From an uncultured Paraprevotella sp. (GTDB lineage Bacteria; Bacteroidota; Bacteroidia; Bacteroidales; Bacteroidaceae): a DNA stretch of 18,081 nt. The translations under genes and the position numbers were made by a program. The stretch is from contig CAAFWT010000166.1 of NCBI GenBank assembly GCA_900766785.1, positions 1 to 18,081 of the forward strand. The letters run 5' to 3'. Under the pieces are notes generated by a model that saw only the letters and a program-made list of their open reading frames with translations, was not told the origin of the DNA and did not search any database. Below are positions 8,701-14,744 of the stretch, piece after piece (position 1 is the first letter of the stretch; every line of letters starts with the position of its first letter).

Positions 8701-9859
8701 GGATTTCCTGGCCACACAGAGTGACGGGACATACAAATACAACGGAGGAGGTACCAATTACGGTGACTGGGTTTCCTACGTAGTGACAGATTCACGTTAC
8801 TGCAGCGTATGCTATTATGCCTATGATGCCCAACTGATGGCTAAGATGGCTAAAGTGCTTTCTTCCAAAACTGGAGATATCTATTACGCGAAGAGCTTGA
8901 AATATGAGAAACTCTTTGAGAACATCAAGACGGAATGGCAACAGCGCTACACATCTGCCAGCACTGGGCTACCCACCATCAACACACAATGTGCTTACCT
9001 GATGGCTCTGAAATACAATCTGCTCAAGAACGAGACGGCACGCAAGCGCACCATCCAGGCACTTCGCTCTGCCATTGTCAACAACGGATACAAGCTCAAC
9101 ACCGGTTTCCTCGGGACTGCTATCCTGAATCAGACACTCACTGAAGTGGGACTCAACAACGAGGCCTATACCCTCCTTCTGCAACGTAACGATCCCTCAT
9201 GGCTCTACAGTATCGACCAGGGTGCAACCACCATCTGGGAAAGATGGAACTCATACACCGTGGCCAACGGCTATGGCCCTGTAAGCATGAACTCATTCAA
9301 CCACTATGCTTATGGTATCGTGGCAGAATGGATGTACAGATATATGGCTGGCATAGTGCCCGATGAGGCAAATGCAGGATTCCGCCACTTCATACTCGCA
9401 CCCAATCCTGACCGCAGGCCGACACTCCTGTACTCTCAGAAGAGAATCACATCTGTTGATGCACAGCATTGGAGCCCTGTGGGTGCCATCAAAGCCTCTT
9501 GGCAATGTGACGGTGGCGATGAGATGACATATGTGGTGACAGTACCAGCCAATACCACAGCCACCCTGTATATTCCCGTGACTGAAGGACTCAGCCTCAT
9601 GGAGAGCGGGAAGGATGTAACAGAAGGCGTGGAAGGCGTACAATACCAGGGAATGGAGGACGGGAAGGCCGTCTGTCTGCTCGGTTCAGGAACCTATTCG
9701 TTTACTGTAGGGGTAGGTACCAAAATCACCTCAGCCAACGAAACAGAATTAAAGGGTGCCGGCAAGGTGTACAACCTAAGCGGAATGTACCTGGGGGAAG
9801 ATATCAATAGCCAACCACGAGGAATCTATCTGCAAGATGGGAAGAAAACCGCTAAATAG
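5741..9859 (+). CDS. Secreted GH78 alpha-L-rhamnosidase with tandem inserted modules
   Basis: A 1372-residue secreted enzyme expected to release terminal alpha-L-rhamnose from plant glycans or glycosides. It has a signal peptide (MKKPLSIIVLLLSIMQGAFA), an FN3-like N-terminal domain (about 22-125), and two tandem LamG/DUF1080-like jelly-roll copies (about 157-292 and 293-472). Each copy closes with a similar GDxGFR ... AYFDN ... KTL ... EDFE block. Then come the rhamnosidase N-terminal domain (about 520-690), a beta-sandwich domain (about 720-870), the (alpha/alpha)6 catalytic barrel (about 870-1200) and the C-terminal beta domain. The expected general acid is Glu896 in DCPQRDERQGW and the general base Glu1167 in GATTIWERW. 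The last residues (KVYNLSGMYLG ... GIYLQDGKK) resemble the C-terminal tail seen on many Prevotella secreted proteins, possibly a sorting or anchoring tail. GH78 enzymes are usually 700-1100 residues; the extra length comes from the inserted repeats. Confidence 0.93.
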   Translation: MKKPLSIIVLLLSIMQGAFALEVSHLKTMAYRNPIGIDVVEPTFSWVLTSEQRGVVQETYSIRIATDRNFQDIVWQSGTISSQESVDVPAKGFSTSPRTRYYWQVSVTDNKGNTATSAENAYFETGLGSEAGWGEAKWIKTGSGAADQNEDGTPITDYEVEVSFEIKSFAAGLIFAASDHNNYYMWQINTVTGSPRFRPHKWTNGGAACLSEKALAVKVQNNEEHVLRIEVRDAKTATTYLDGTKVDTRTGDFKFGDFGFREDYDQGNVPEQAYFDNFVVTSGGKTLYKEDFEEADLKMFTGGSVENGRMLVKGPGTYCWQQKVSDRVHYDVEADMTLINDNASICFSATGSDTYLMWAINTFGLSKPVVRRHAYLSGALIYDDTTLPMTNKDVLGKPHHIKISCETPYVRTYIDGTLVDTYTDTKGILSLGDVGFRVSSTGNEREKAYFDNLKVTVYDSEGGSKTLLSEDFENTTTIFDEADIKLYNGSKQLYMESAQGTSKRIMQSEGSVMPGAPIMRKEFTTKGQVVKARLYATGLGVYNVYINGQRVGVTHDDGTTEQDELKPGFTEFHKTVFYTTHDVTTLVQNGENAIGAELTSGWWSGGIAHGMYGSKPLAFKGKLILTYADGTEESICSDTSWRSSTAGPVRSGDIYNGETYDARLESQWSSAGYDDSEWQGTAISTDFNGTIRAFEGPIVKAVPALARHPKTITIYEGSTNDNGSLGSVNVISETSGTSSLSLKAGQTAVIDLAQNAAGWISFKAKGNRGTRIRVRFGEMLNTTGNSSRGDDGPKGSLYTANLRSAAATVKYTLKGDPEGESYHPTTSFFGFRYMEIVATDDVTLTDVVGETVTSAMDEFSTFQTSHPDVNQLYSNVMWGQRSNFLSVPTDCPQRDERQGWTADTQVFSMAGMYNADTRTFYEKWMRDMRDAQRTDGAFPHIAPYAWGVGFGAAAWADAGVILPWKVYLMTGDKKIIEDNWAAMEKYMDFLATQSDGTYKYNGGGTNYGDWVSYVVTDSRYCSVCYYAYDAQLMAKMAKVLSSKTGDIYYAKSLKYEKLFENIKTEWQQRYTSASTGLPTINTQCAYLMALKYNLLKNETARKRTIQALRSAIVNNGYKLNTGFLGTAILNQTLTEVGLNNEAYTLLLQRNDPSWLYSIDQGATTIWERWNSYTVANGYGPVSMNSFNHYAYGIVAEWMYRYMAGIVPDEANAGFRHFILAPNPDRRPTLLYSQKRITSVDAQHWSPVGAIKASWQCDGGDEMTYVVTVPANTTATLYIPVTEGLSLMESGKDVTEGVEGVQYQGMEDGKAVCLLGSGTYSFTVGVGTKITSANETELKGAGKVYNLSGMYLGEDINSQPRGIYLQDGKKTAK
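6209..7156 (+). repeat. Tandem duplicated module inside the GH78 gene
   Basis: Two diverged protein-level copies (about residues 157-292 and 293-472) lie side by side. Matching marks are MWQINT / MWAINT, RFRPHKW / VVRRHAY, YLDGTKVDT / YIDGTLVDT, GDFGFR / GDVGFR, AYFDNFVV / AYFDNLKV and KTLYKEDFEE / KTLLSEDFEN, with the KTL blocks 180 residues apart. The fold suggested is a concanavalin/LamG-like jelly roll, a common carbohydrate-binding scaffold. Confidence 0.8.
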
Positions 9860-9906
9860 CGCACTCTTCCTGACTGGAAGACAGGAATAGAAAACCCATC
9901 ATAAGG

Positions 9907-9955
9907 AAGCCATGATGCAGACGATATCAGTCCCGAAGAATCTGCATTATGGCTT
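9907..9955 (+). terminator. Strong hairpin after the GH78 gene, possible terminator
   Basis: AAGCCATGATGCAGA (9907-9921) pairs over 15 positions with TCTGCATTATGGCTT (9941-9955); the only non-Watson-Crick pair is one G-U. The loop is 19 bases. The bases after it are pyrimidine-rich (TCGCCTCTCCTTT) but not a clean U-run, so it may be an atypical terminator or a 3'-end stabilising stem for the rhamnosidase transcript. Confidence 0.5.
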
Positions 9956-10171
9956 TCGCCTCTCCTTTACGACACCAGCATCAGGCAAGGGAGAAATCAA
10001 GCAGGTACCCTTCACAGACGTACAGATATCAGACATGACACGGCCGTGAGTGGCATCAATATAATAAGTACATCAGAAGGCGTTCAGAAAGTGTTCAGAA
10101 AATAATGTCTGACAAGCGCCAGCACAGATTCTTCATATACAGACAACGGACTTGACACGATTACCATAGAC

Positions 10172-10230
10172 TTCCGGCTGCATTCCTCTCTTGTTCAACA
10201 CAAGAATCAGAATACAGCCGGAACTGTTTT
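10172..10230 (+). terminator. Long interrupted hairpin with T-run, probable terminator
   Basis: TTCCGGCTG (10172-10180) and CAGCCGGAA (10215-10223) form a perfect 9-bp outer stem. Inside it ATTC (10182-10185) pairs with GAAT (10210-10213) and CTTGT (10190-10194) pairs with ACAAG (10200-10204). On the plus strand it is followed by CTGTTTT, fitting an intrinsic terminator facing the 3' end of the minus-strand transporter gene. On the minus strand no T-run follows. Confidence 0.55.
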
Positions 10231-10255
10231 GTCCAAATCTATAAGGATATGGAAG

Positions 10256-11926
10256 TTACTTGGTGGCCTGTATTACATTAATCACATAATCGCCCAGCTT
10301 TTCACACTCACTAATGAAATCCATGTAATAGACGCCCATCTGATAGCCATACAGTCCATCATTGATATCCTGGAGGTTCTGATTCTTCAGCTGATTGCGA
10401 TAGTTGTTGATTTCATGCTCGATGTTGTAAGAGACATTATAATCAGTAAACTGATGTTCAATAGACTTGTTCACCACGTTCACCATGACATCCAGCGAAT
10501 GCGTAACAAGGGAAACCATGGTGTGCATGTGCTTGACCTGCTCTTCTGTGAATCGCTCCTTGGTGTGCATATGCAAGCGATTCAGAGTACGGCCAAGGTT
10601 ATAACAGGCGTCACCTATGGACTCCAATTCCGATATCTGACGCATCATGCACTGTATCTGAGACTTGGATTCGCTTGACAGACGGCCTTCGCTCACTCTG
10701 TGTAGATAATTGGCTATTTCCACCTCCATGCTGTCTGTAATATTCTCGTATTTCTCAATACGTGAAAACAGTTTGTTGAAGTCATCCACGTTTTCAGTAT
10801 CCAGCAATTCCTTTACCAGAGAGAACATACGTTGACAGCGAGTGGCAAAGAGATTTATTTCCTTGCTGGCCTCAAAGATGCTGAGCTCGGCTGTACTGAG
10901 AAGACCACCGCTGATGAATTTCAAGCGGCCTTCCTCCACATCATCCTGTCCTTCTTTTTGAGGCACAAGCATACAAACAAGTTTCTCCATGGGCTTGATA
11001 AACCAGATGAGAATAAGTACGTTGCAGACATTGAAAGAGGTATGGAAAGCAGCCAGAACGGCATTCAGGATGACTGGGTCGCCCACATTCTGAGGATCAC
11101 ATCCCACCAGCGAGCATACGAAATCAACAAAATACTTATAAATGCAAAGAACCCAGAATACGCCAAAGAGGTTGAATATCAGGTGAGCACGAGCAGCCCT
11201 CTGTGCCTGAGTACTTGCACTCATGGCCACTATGTTGGAGGTGATGGTGGTACCCACATTCTCTCCCATGACAAGCGCTATACCTAAATAAATATCCAGC
11301 ACACCTGTACTGCATAAAGTCATGGTAATGGCCATTATGGCTGCAGAGCTCTGTACCGCACAAGTTAGCAGTCCACCGATAAGTAAGAAAAGGAGATAAC
11401 TGCCAAAGCCCCATCCACTCACACTCTGGAGGAAGTGTTGGATATGCACATTCTGGTCAAGGTGCATCTCGGCAGCATTTAACTTCAGAGTGGTGAGTCC
11501 GAGAAGCATAAGGGAGAGTCCCATAAGAAACTCTCCCATATTAGCATTCCGTTTTGTATATATAAGTGTGATGGCTGTAACGATACCTGCATATACGAGC
11601 ATGCGCATATCGAAACTGCCACCAAGTACCATAATCCAAGCTGTAGCTGTGGTTCCGATGTTAGCGCCCATAATGACAGATATAGCTTGTGAGAGCGTGA
11701 GCAAACCTGCACTCACAAAACTGACAGTCATCACTGTGGTGGCTGTGGACGACTGTATGGACGTGGTAATAAAGGCACCTGTAAGCAGACCAGTAAAACG
11801 ATTGGTAGTCATCGTACCAAGTATAGTGCGAAGTCTACTTCCGGCCATCTTCTGCAGCCCTTCACTCATGACCTTCATACCATACATGAGCATGGCAACC
11901 GAGCCAACCAAAATCAGAAATTCCAT
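10256..11926 (-). CDS. Na+/phosphate cotransporter with PhoU-like C-terminal domain
   Basis: A 556-residue inner-membrane protein of the Na/Pi cotransporter (NptA/PNaS) family, importing inorganic phosphate with sodium. The two inverted transport repeats are visible: QSSTAT (58-63) with GANIGTT (87-93), then QSSAA (192-196) with GENVGTT (221-227), inside a hydrophobic region of about 320 residues. The remaining C-terminal part (about 340-556) is a charged, all-helical PhoU-like domain, a frequent fusion in bacterial members that may link transport to phosphate signalling. The start MEFLILVGSVAML leads directly into the first membrane segment. It is transcribed divergently from the small ORF and PiT permease, and its promoter lies in the 11-base repeat array, so phosphate-starvation induction is inferred. 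Confidence 0.93.
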   Translation of the reverse strand: MEFLILVGSVAMLMYGMKVMSEGLQKMAGSRLRTILGTMTTNRFTGLLTGAFITTSIQSSTATTVMTVSFVSAGLLTLSQAISVIMGANIGTTATAWIMVLGGSFDMRMLVYAGIVTAITLIYTKRNANMGEFLMGLSLMLLGLTTLKLNAAEMHLDQNVHIQHFLQSVSGWGFGSYLLFLLIGGLLTCAVQSSAAIMAITMTLCSTGVLDIYLGIALVMGENVGTTITSNIVAMSASTQAQRAARAHLIFNLFGVFWVLCIYKYFVDFVCSLVGCDPQNVGDPVILNAVLAAFHTSFNVCNVLILIWFIKPMEKLVCMLVPQKEGQDDVEEGRLKFISGGLLSTAELSIFEASKEINLFATRCQRMFSLVKELLDTENVDDFNKLFSRIEKYENITDSMEVEIANYLHRVSEGRLSSESKSQIQCMMRQISELESIGDACYNLGRTLNRLHMHTKERFTEEQVKHMHTMVSLVTHSLDVMVNVVNKSIEHQFTDYNVSYNIEHEINNYRNQLKNQNLQDINDGLYGYQMGVYYMDFISECEKLGDYVINVIQATK

Positions 11927-11939
11927 AAATTCAATGTCT

Positions 11940-12021
11940 GTTAATCAATTTTAACTATATTGCTACAAAGATATTACATTTTCATTAAAGCGATGCAACA
12001 CGGATATTACATTTGTGTTAC
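11940..12021 (-). promoter_or_regulatory. PHO-box-like 11-base repeat array and promoter for the Na/Pi transporter
   Basis: On the minus strand the array reads, in order, GTAAC (12021-12017), GTAAT (12010-12006), GTTGC (11999-11995) and TTAAT (11988-11984), each starting exactly 11 bases after the last. A 10-base gap follows, then TATCTTTG (11973-11966), a match to the Bacteroidetes -7 consensus. Weaker pentamers continue in the same phase through the promoter (11977-11973, 11966-11962, 11955-11951, 11944-11940). A 12-base direct repeat GATATTACATTT (11970-11981, 12003-12014) is offset by 33, three periods. Transcription would start near 11960, giving a leader of about 35 bases. Confidence 0.7.
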
Positions 12022-12052
12022 ATAATTTAACTCTTAACGAGATTCACATCAT

Positions 12053-12108
12053 GTTACGCACTCGTAACGCCTGTGTAACGCTTCTGTAACATGCCGCCGT
12101 TATCTTTG
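12053..12108 (+). promoter_or_regulatory. PHO-box-like 11-base repeat array and promoter for the small ORF and PiT permease
   Basis: Four pentamers, GTTAC (12053-12057), GTAAC (12064-12068), GTAAC (12075-12079) and GTAAC (12086-12090), are spaced at exactly 11 bases. They are followed by a 10-base gap and the -7 box TATCTTTG (12101-12108). This matches the geometry of PhoB-type PHO boxes: direct repeats with an 11-base period, ending about 10 bases before the core promoter and replacing a -35/-33 element. No good -33 TTTG is present, as expected for an activator-dependent promoter. The likely transcription start is near 12113. Confidence 0.75.
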
Positions 12109-12128
12109 CAAAGCATAATAAATAAAAG

Positions 12129-12224
12129 ATGATTATGAATGCAAAGAAAGTCCAATTCATCTACGACCTCTTTCGTGTGGTCATCCTCGTTGGTTTCCTC
12201 ACAGTACTTTATCTGATTATCTAA
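12129..12224 (+). CDS. Small single-span membrane protein upstream of the phosphate permease
   Basis: A 31-codon ORF starting ATG at 12129 (second ATG at 12135 gives 29 residues). The N-terminus is charged and polar (MIMNAKKVQFIYDLFR); the rest is a single uninterrupted hydrophobic helix (VVILVGFLTVLYLII) running to the stop. Positive charges before the helix predict Nin-Cout orientation. It begins about 16 bases after the predicted start of the PHO-box promoter, so it would be the first reading frame of the phosphate-induced transcript, with the permease 107 bases downstream. It could be a small subunit or regulator of the transporter, or a leader peptide. I know no named family. Confidence 0.55.
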   Translation: MIMNAKKVQFIYDLFRVVILVGFLTVLYLII

Positions 12225-12263
12225 TGCTTCTATATTACGAAATATCCAAATCATAACACACAT

Positions 12264-12294
12264 TAGCTTGAAAGAATAAGCTATCAACTGATAG
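12264..12294 (+). repeat. Two overlapping hairpins in the permease leader
   Basis: TAGCTT (12264-12269) pairs with AAGCTA (12278-12283), and CTATCA (12281-12286) pairs with TGATAG (12289-12294). The stems share bases 12281-12283, so they cannot both form fully. They lie between the small ORF and the permease start at 12332 with no following T-run. A leader switch or mRNA-processing element is possible but unproven. Confidence 0.35.
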
Positions 12295-12331
12295 TTATTA
12301 CACAATAAGAACCAAAACAATATTATCACAT

Positions 12332-14608
12332 ATGAATACACTGTTTCTGTGCATCGTGGTTTTTCTGATTATCCTGGCCATCTTTAACCTTGTGGTAGGT
12401 GTGAGTAACGATGCTGTAAATTTCCTTAATTCAGCAATCGGCGCCAAAGTTGCTCGTTACCGAACCATCGTGATTATTGCCGCGATAGGCGTATTTGCAG
12501 GAGCGTCCCTCAGCAATGGCATGCTGGATGTGGCCCGTCATGGAATCATGATGCCTGAGTTTTACTCCTTCTATGATGTGATGTGCATCTTCATGGCTGT
12601 CATGCTGACAAATGTGTTGTTGCTGGATGTGTTCAACAGTTTGGGCATGCCCACATCCACCACGGTAAGTATGGTGTTTGCGTTACTTGGTGGAGCCTTC
12701 TGTATTGCTCTTATCAAGATAATGCAGGGAGCCACAGATGCAGCAGGAGAGGCTCTTTCGCTGGGTGACCTGATTAATACAGAAAAAGCCATGAGCGTGA
12801 TAATGGGCATATTCATGAGCGTGGCCATTGCATTCGTACTTGGCTTTATCACCCAATGGCTTGCCCGAATAATATTCACCTTCAACGGAGATTCATGTCT
12901 GAAGAACGGTATCTTCGGTGGTATTGCTGTCACCAGTATCCTGTGGTTTATGCTGGTGGGCGGACTCAAGGGTTCCACCCTGATGACCCCCGAACTCAAC
13001 AGTTTTGTGAATGAGAACACTGGCCTTATACTGGGTGGAGGAATAGTCGTCATGAGCTTCATCATGACCATTCTCTCCTATGCCGGACTCAACATTATGA
13101 AGACTGTGGTTCTGGCAGGTACCTTTGCCTTGGCCATGGCTTTTGCAGGCAATGACTTGGTAAACTTTGTAGGAGTTCCCCTCACTGGACTCGATGCCTA
13201 TCAAGACTATATGTCAAACGGGAATGGTGATCCTGGAAGTTATCTCATGACGAGTTTGATGAAAAGCGCACACACACCCATCCTTTACCTGGTTCTGGCA
13301 GGAATCATCATGGTACTATCCTTGGCTTTCTCACCCAAGGCAAAGAATGTGGTGAAGACAAGTGTGAACCTGAGCAGACAGGATGAAGGTGAAGAGATGT
13401 TCGGCTCGTCGGCAGTTGCCAGGACCCTGGTACGCTCCGTACTGGTGTGCTCCAAGACTATAGGAAGTGTGATTCCCGTCCCTGTCAGTAAGTGGATTGA
13501 CAGCCGCTTCAATACTGACCAGGCCGTATTACGAAATGGAGCAGCCTTTGACCAAATACGTGCAGCGGTCAATCTGGTGCTGGCTGGTCTGCTTGTAGCA
13601 ACAGGAACTCGGCTCAAGTTGCCTCTCTCCACCACCTATGTCACATTTATGGTGGCCATGGGTACCAGTCTGGCAGACCGGGCCTGGAGTCGTCAGAGCG
13701 CTGTATTCCGCATTACAGGTGTGCTATCGGTGATAGGAGGCTGGTTTATTACGGCTGGTGTGGCCTTCATCGTTGTATACTTGGTTACCTGTATCATGTA
13801 CTTCGGACACTTCCCTGCCATGGTTATCGGCATTGTCCTGGCCATATTCATCCTGGTTAGGAGCAATATGAAACAAGACAAGAAGAGTGAAGGAGAACAG
13901 CAGGATACCATCTTTGCCCAGATCATGCGTTCTCATGACGAGAATCTCAACTGGAACTTGCTGGTAAGCCATGTGAGCCTGTATAGCAAAAAACATTTGG
14001 AATATATCATAGAGTGCTACCAACAGGTGACCGATGCATTCTTCCGCGAGGAGTACCGTCCGCTCAAGAAGGCTGCCTCACGCATTGAAGATCAGCGCAA
14101 CCAGCTCAAGAGACAACGTCGCAAGGAGGTATTGGCACTTCGACGCATCAACCAGTTCTTGAGTATAGAGCGTGACACATGGTACTTCCTTTCCATTACG
14201 TCCATCTCTCAGATGATATATTGTATGAAGCGTATTGTGGAGCCATGCCGCGAACATATCGGCAACAACTTTGTGTCTGTGAGCAGCGAGTATTCCATAC
14301 CCTTCAAGGCATATCAGCAGGAGATTATCAAGTTGTTTGTGAGAATGATAAACATCTTCGAACAAGAAGGCAACACGACAGGCAATGATACGCCTGATGC
14401 ACTGAGAGCGGATGCATCTGCCCTGCAGAGACAACTGTCCACTTACAGGAAGTCTATCATAGATGACATACAGAGCAAGCCAGGTAATCTGGAGCCCATG
14501 ATACTCTTCCTCAGCATCGTTCAGGAGTCTCAGGCTCTGCTGAGTGACCTCCGTCATCTGGCACGCGGATATGCTAAATTCTCTGAGAAGAAGAACTTCT
14601 CGGAATAA
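12332..14608 (+). CDS. PiT/Pho4 family inorganic phosphate permease with long C-terminal helical domain
   Basis: A 758-residue inner-membrane phosphate transporter of the PiT (Pho4) family. The two family signature repeats are present: GVSNDAVNFLNSAIG (residues 23-37) and FAGNDLVN (about 271-278), with the accompanying PTSTTVS and PLSTTYV segments. About 510 residues are membrane-embedded. The last 250 or so are hydrophilic, helical and rich in Arg, Lys and Glu, beginning after the last membrane segment at RSNMKQDKK; the region looks PhoU-like but is too diverged to be sure by eye. Typical PiT proteins are 400-500 residues, so the tail is a real extension. It lies behind the small ORF and the PHO-box-like promoter, and is followed by a strong terminator. 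Confidence 0.92.
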   Translation: MNTLFLCIVVFLIILAIFNLVVGVSNDAVNFLNSAIGAKVARYRTIVIIAAIGVFAGASLSNGMLDVARHGIMMPEFYSFYDVMCIFMAVMLTNVLLLDVFNSLGMPTSTTVSMVFALLGGAFCIALIKIMQGATDAAGEALSLGDLINTEKAMSVIMGIFMSVAIAFVLGFITQWLARIIFTFNGDSCLKNGIFGGIAVTSILWFMLVGGLKGSTLMTPELNSFVNENTGLILGGGIVVMSFIMTILSYAGLNIMKTVVLAGTFALAMAFAGNDLVNFVGVPLTGLDAYQDYMSNGNGDPGSYLMTSLMKSAHTPILYLVLAGIIMVLSLAFSPKAKNVVKTSVNLSRQDEGEEMFGSSAVARTLVRSVLVCSKTIGSVIPVPVSKWIDSRFNTDQAVLRNGAAFDQIRAAVNLVLAGLLVATGTRLKLPLSTTYVTFMVAMGTSLADRAWSRQSAVFRITGVLSVIGGWFITAGVAFIVVYLVTCIMYFGHFPAMVIGIVLAIFILVRSNMKQDKKSEGEQQDTIFAQIMRSHDENLNWNLLVSHVSLYSKKHLEYIIECYQQVTDAFFREEYRPLKKAASRIEDQRNQLKRQRRKEVLALRRINQFLSIERDTWYFLSITSISQMIYCMKRIVEPCREHIGNNFVSVSSEYSIPFKAYQQEIIKLFVRMINIFEQEGNTTGNDTPDALRADASALQRQLSTYRKSIIDDIQSKPGNLEPMILFLSIVQESQALLSDLRHLARGYAKFSEKKNFSE

Positions 14609-14679
14609 AGGTTCATTAGACTTGCCATGATGAAAGGCATAGAGGAAAGCAAGACGGTGACCATATAGATAGATACGAG

Positions 14680-14728
14680 TGCACCCGCAGTACTAAGGAC
14701 ATTCCATCAGTCTGCGGGTGCATATTTT
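14680..14728 (+). terminator. Rho-independent terminator of the PiT permease
   Basis: TGCACCCGCAG (14680-14690) and CTGCGGGTGCA (14712-14722) form a perfect 11-bp GC-rich stem that can be extended by ACT/AGT across one bulged base. TATTTTCT follows directly. The T-run is on the plus side only, so it ends the permease transcript; the convergent helicase gene stops at 14745. Confidence 0.85.
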
Positions 14729-14744
14729 CTCTTCTCTCTGCCCG

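Larger units (their letters stand above)
9860..10255. other. Gene-free region between the rhamnosidase and the Na/Pi transporter (396 bases)
   Basis: No supported gene. The region lies between the end of the plus-strand GH78 gene and the end of the minus-strand transporter gene, so it is the meeting point of convergent transcription. It holds a small hairpin (TTCCTG 9867-9872 / CAGGAA 9882-9887), two long inverted repeats listed separately, a 10-bp palindrome CACGGCCGTG (10039-10048) and two nearby copies of GTTCAGAAA around 10082-10100. Confidence 0.6.

Noticed and set aside
11940..12108. CRISPR-like array
   Set aside because: The period is 11 bases with a 5-base conserved core, far too short for CRISPR repeats and spacers; it fits a transcription-factor site array.
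14581..14604. Hairpin GAGAAG / CTTCTC at the end of the PiT gene
   Set aside because: It lies within the last codons and has no T-run; the clear terminator at 14680-14728 explains transcript ending.
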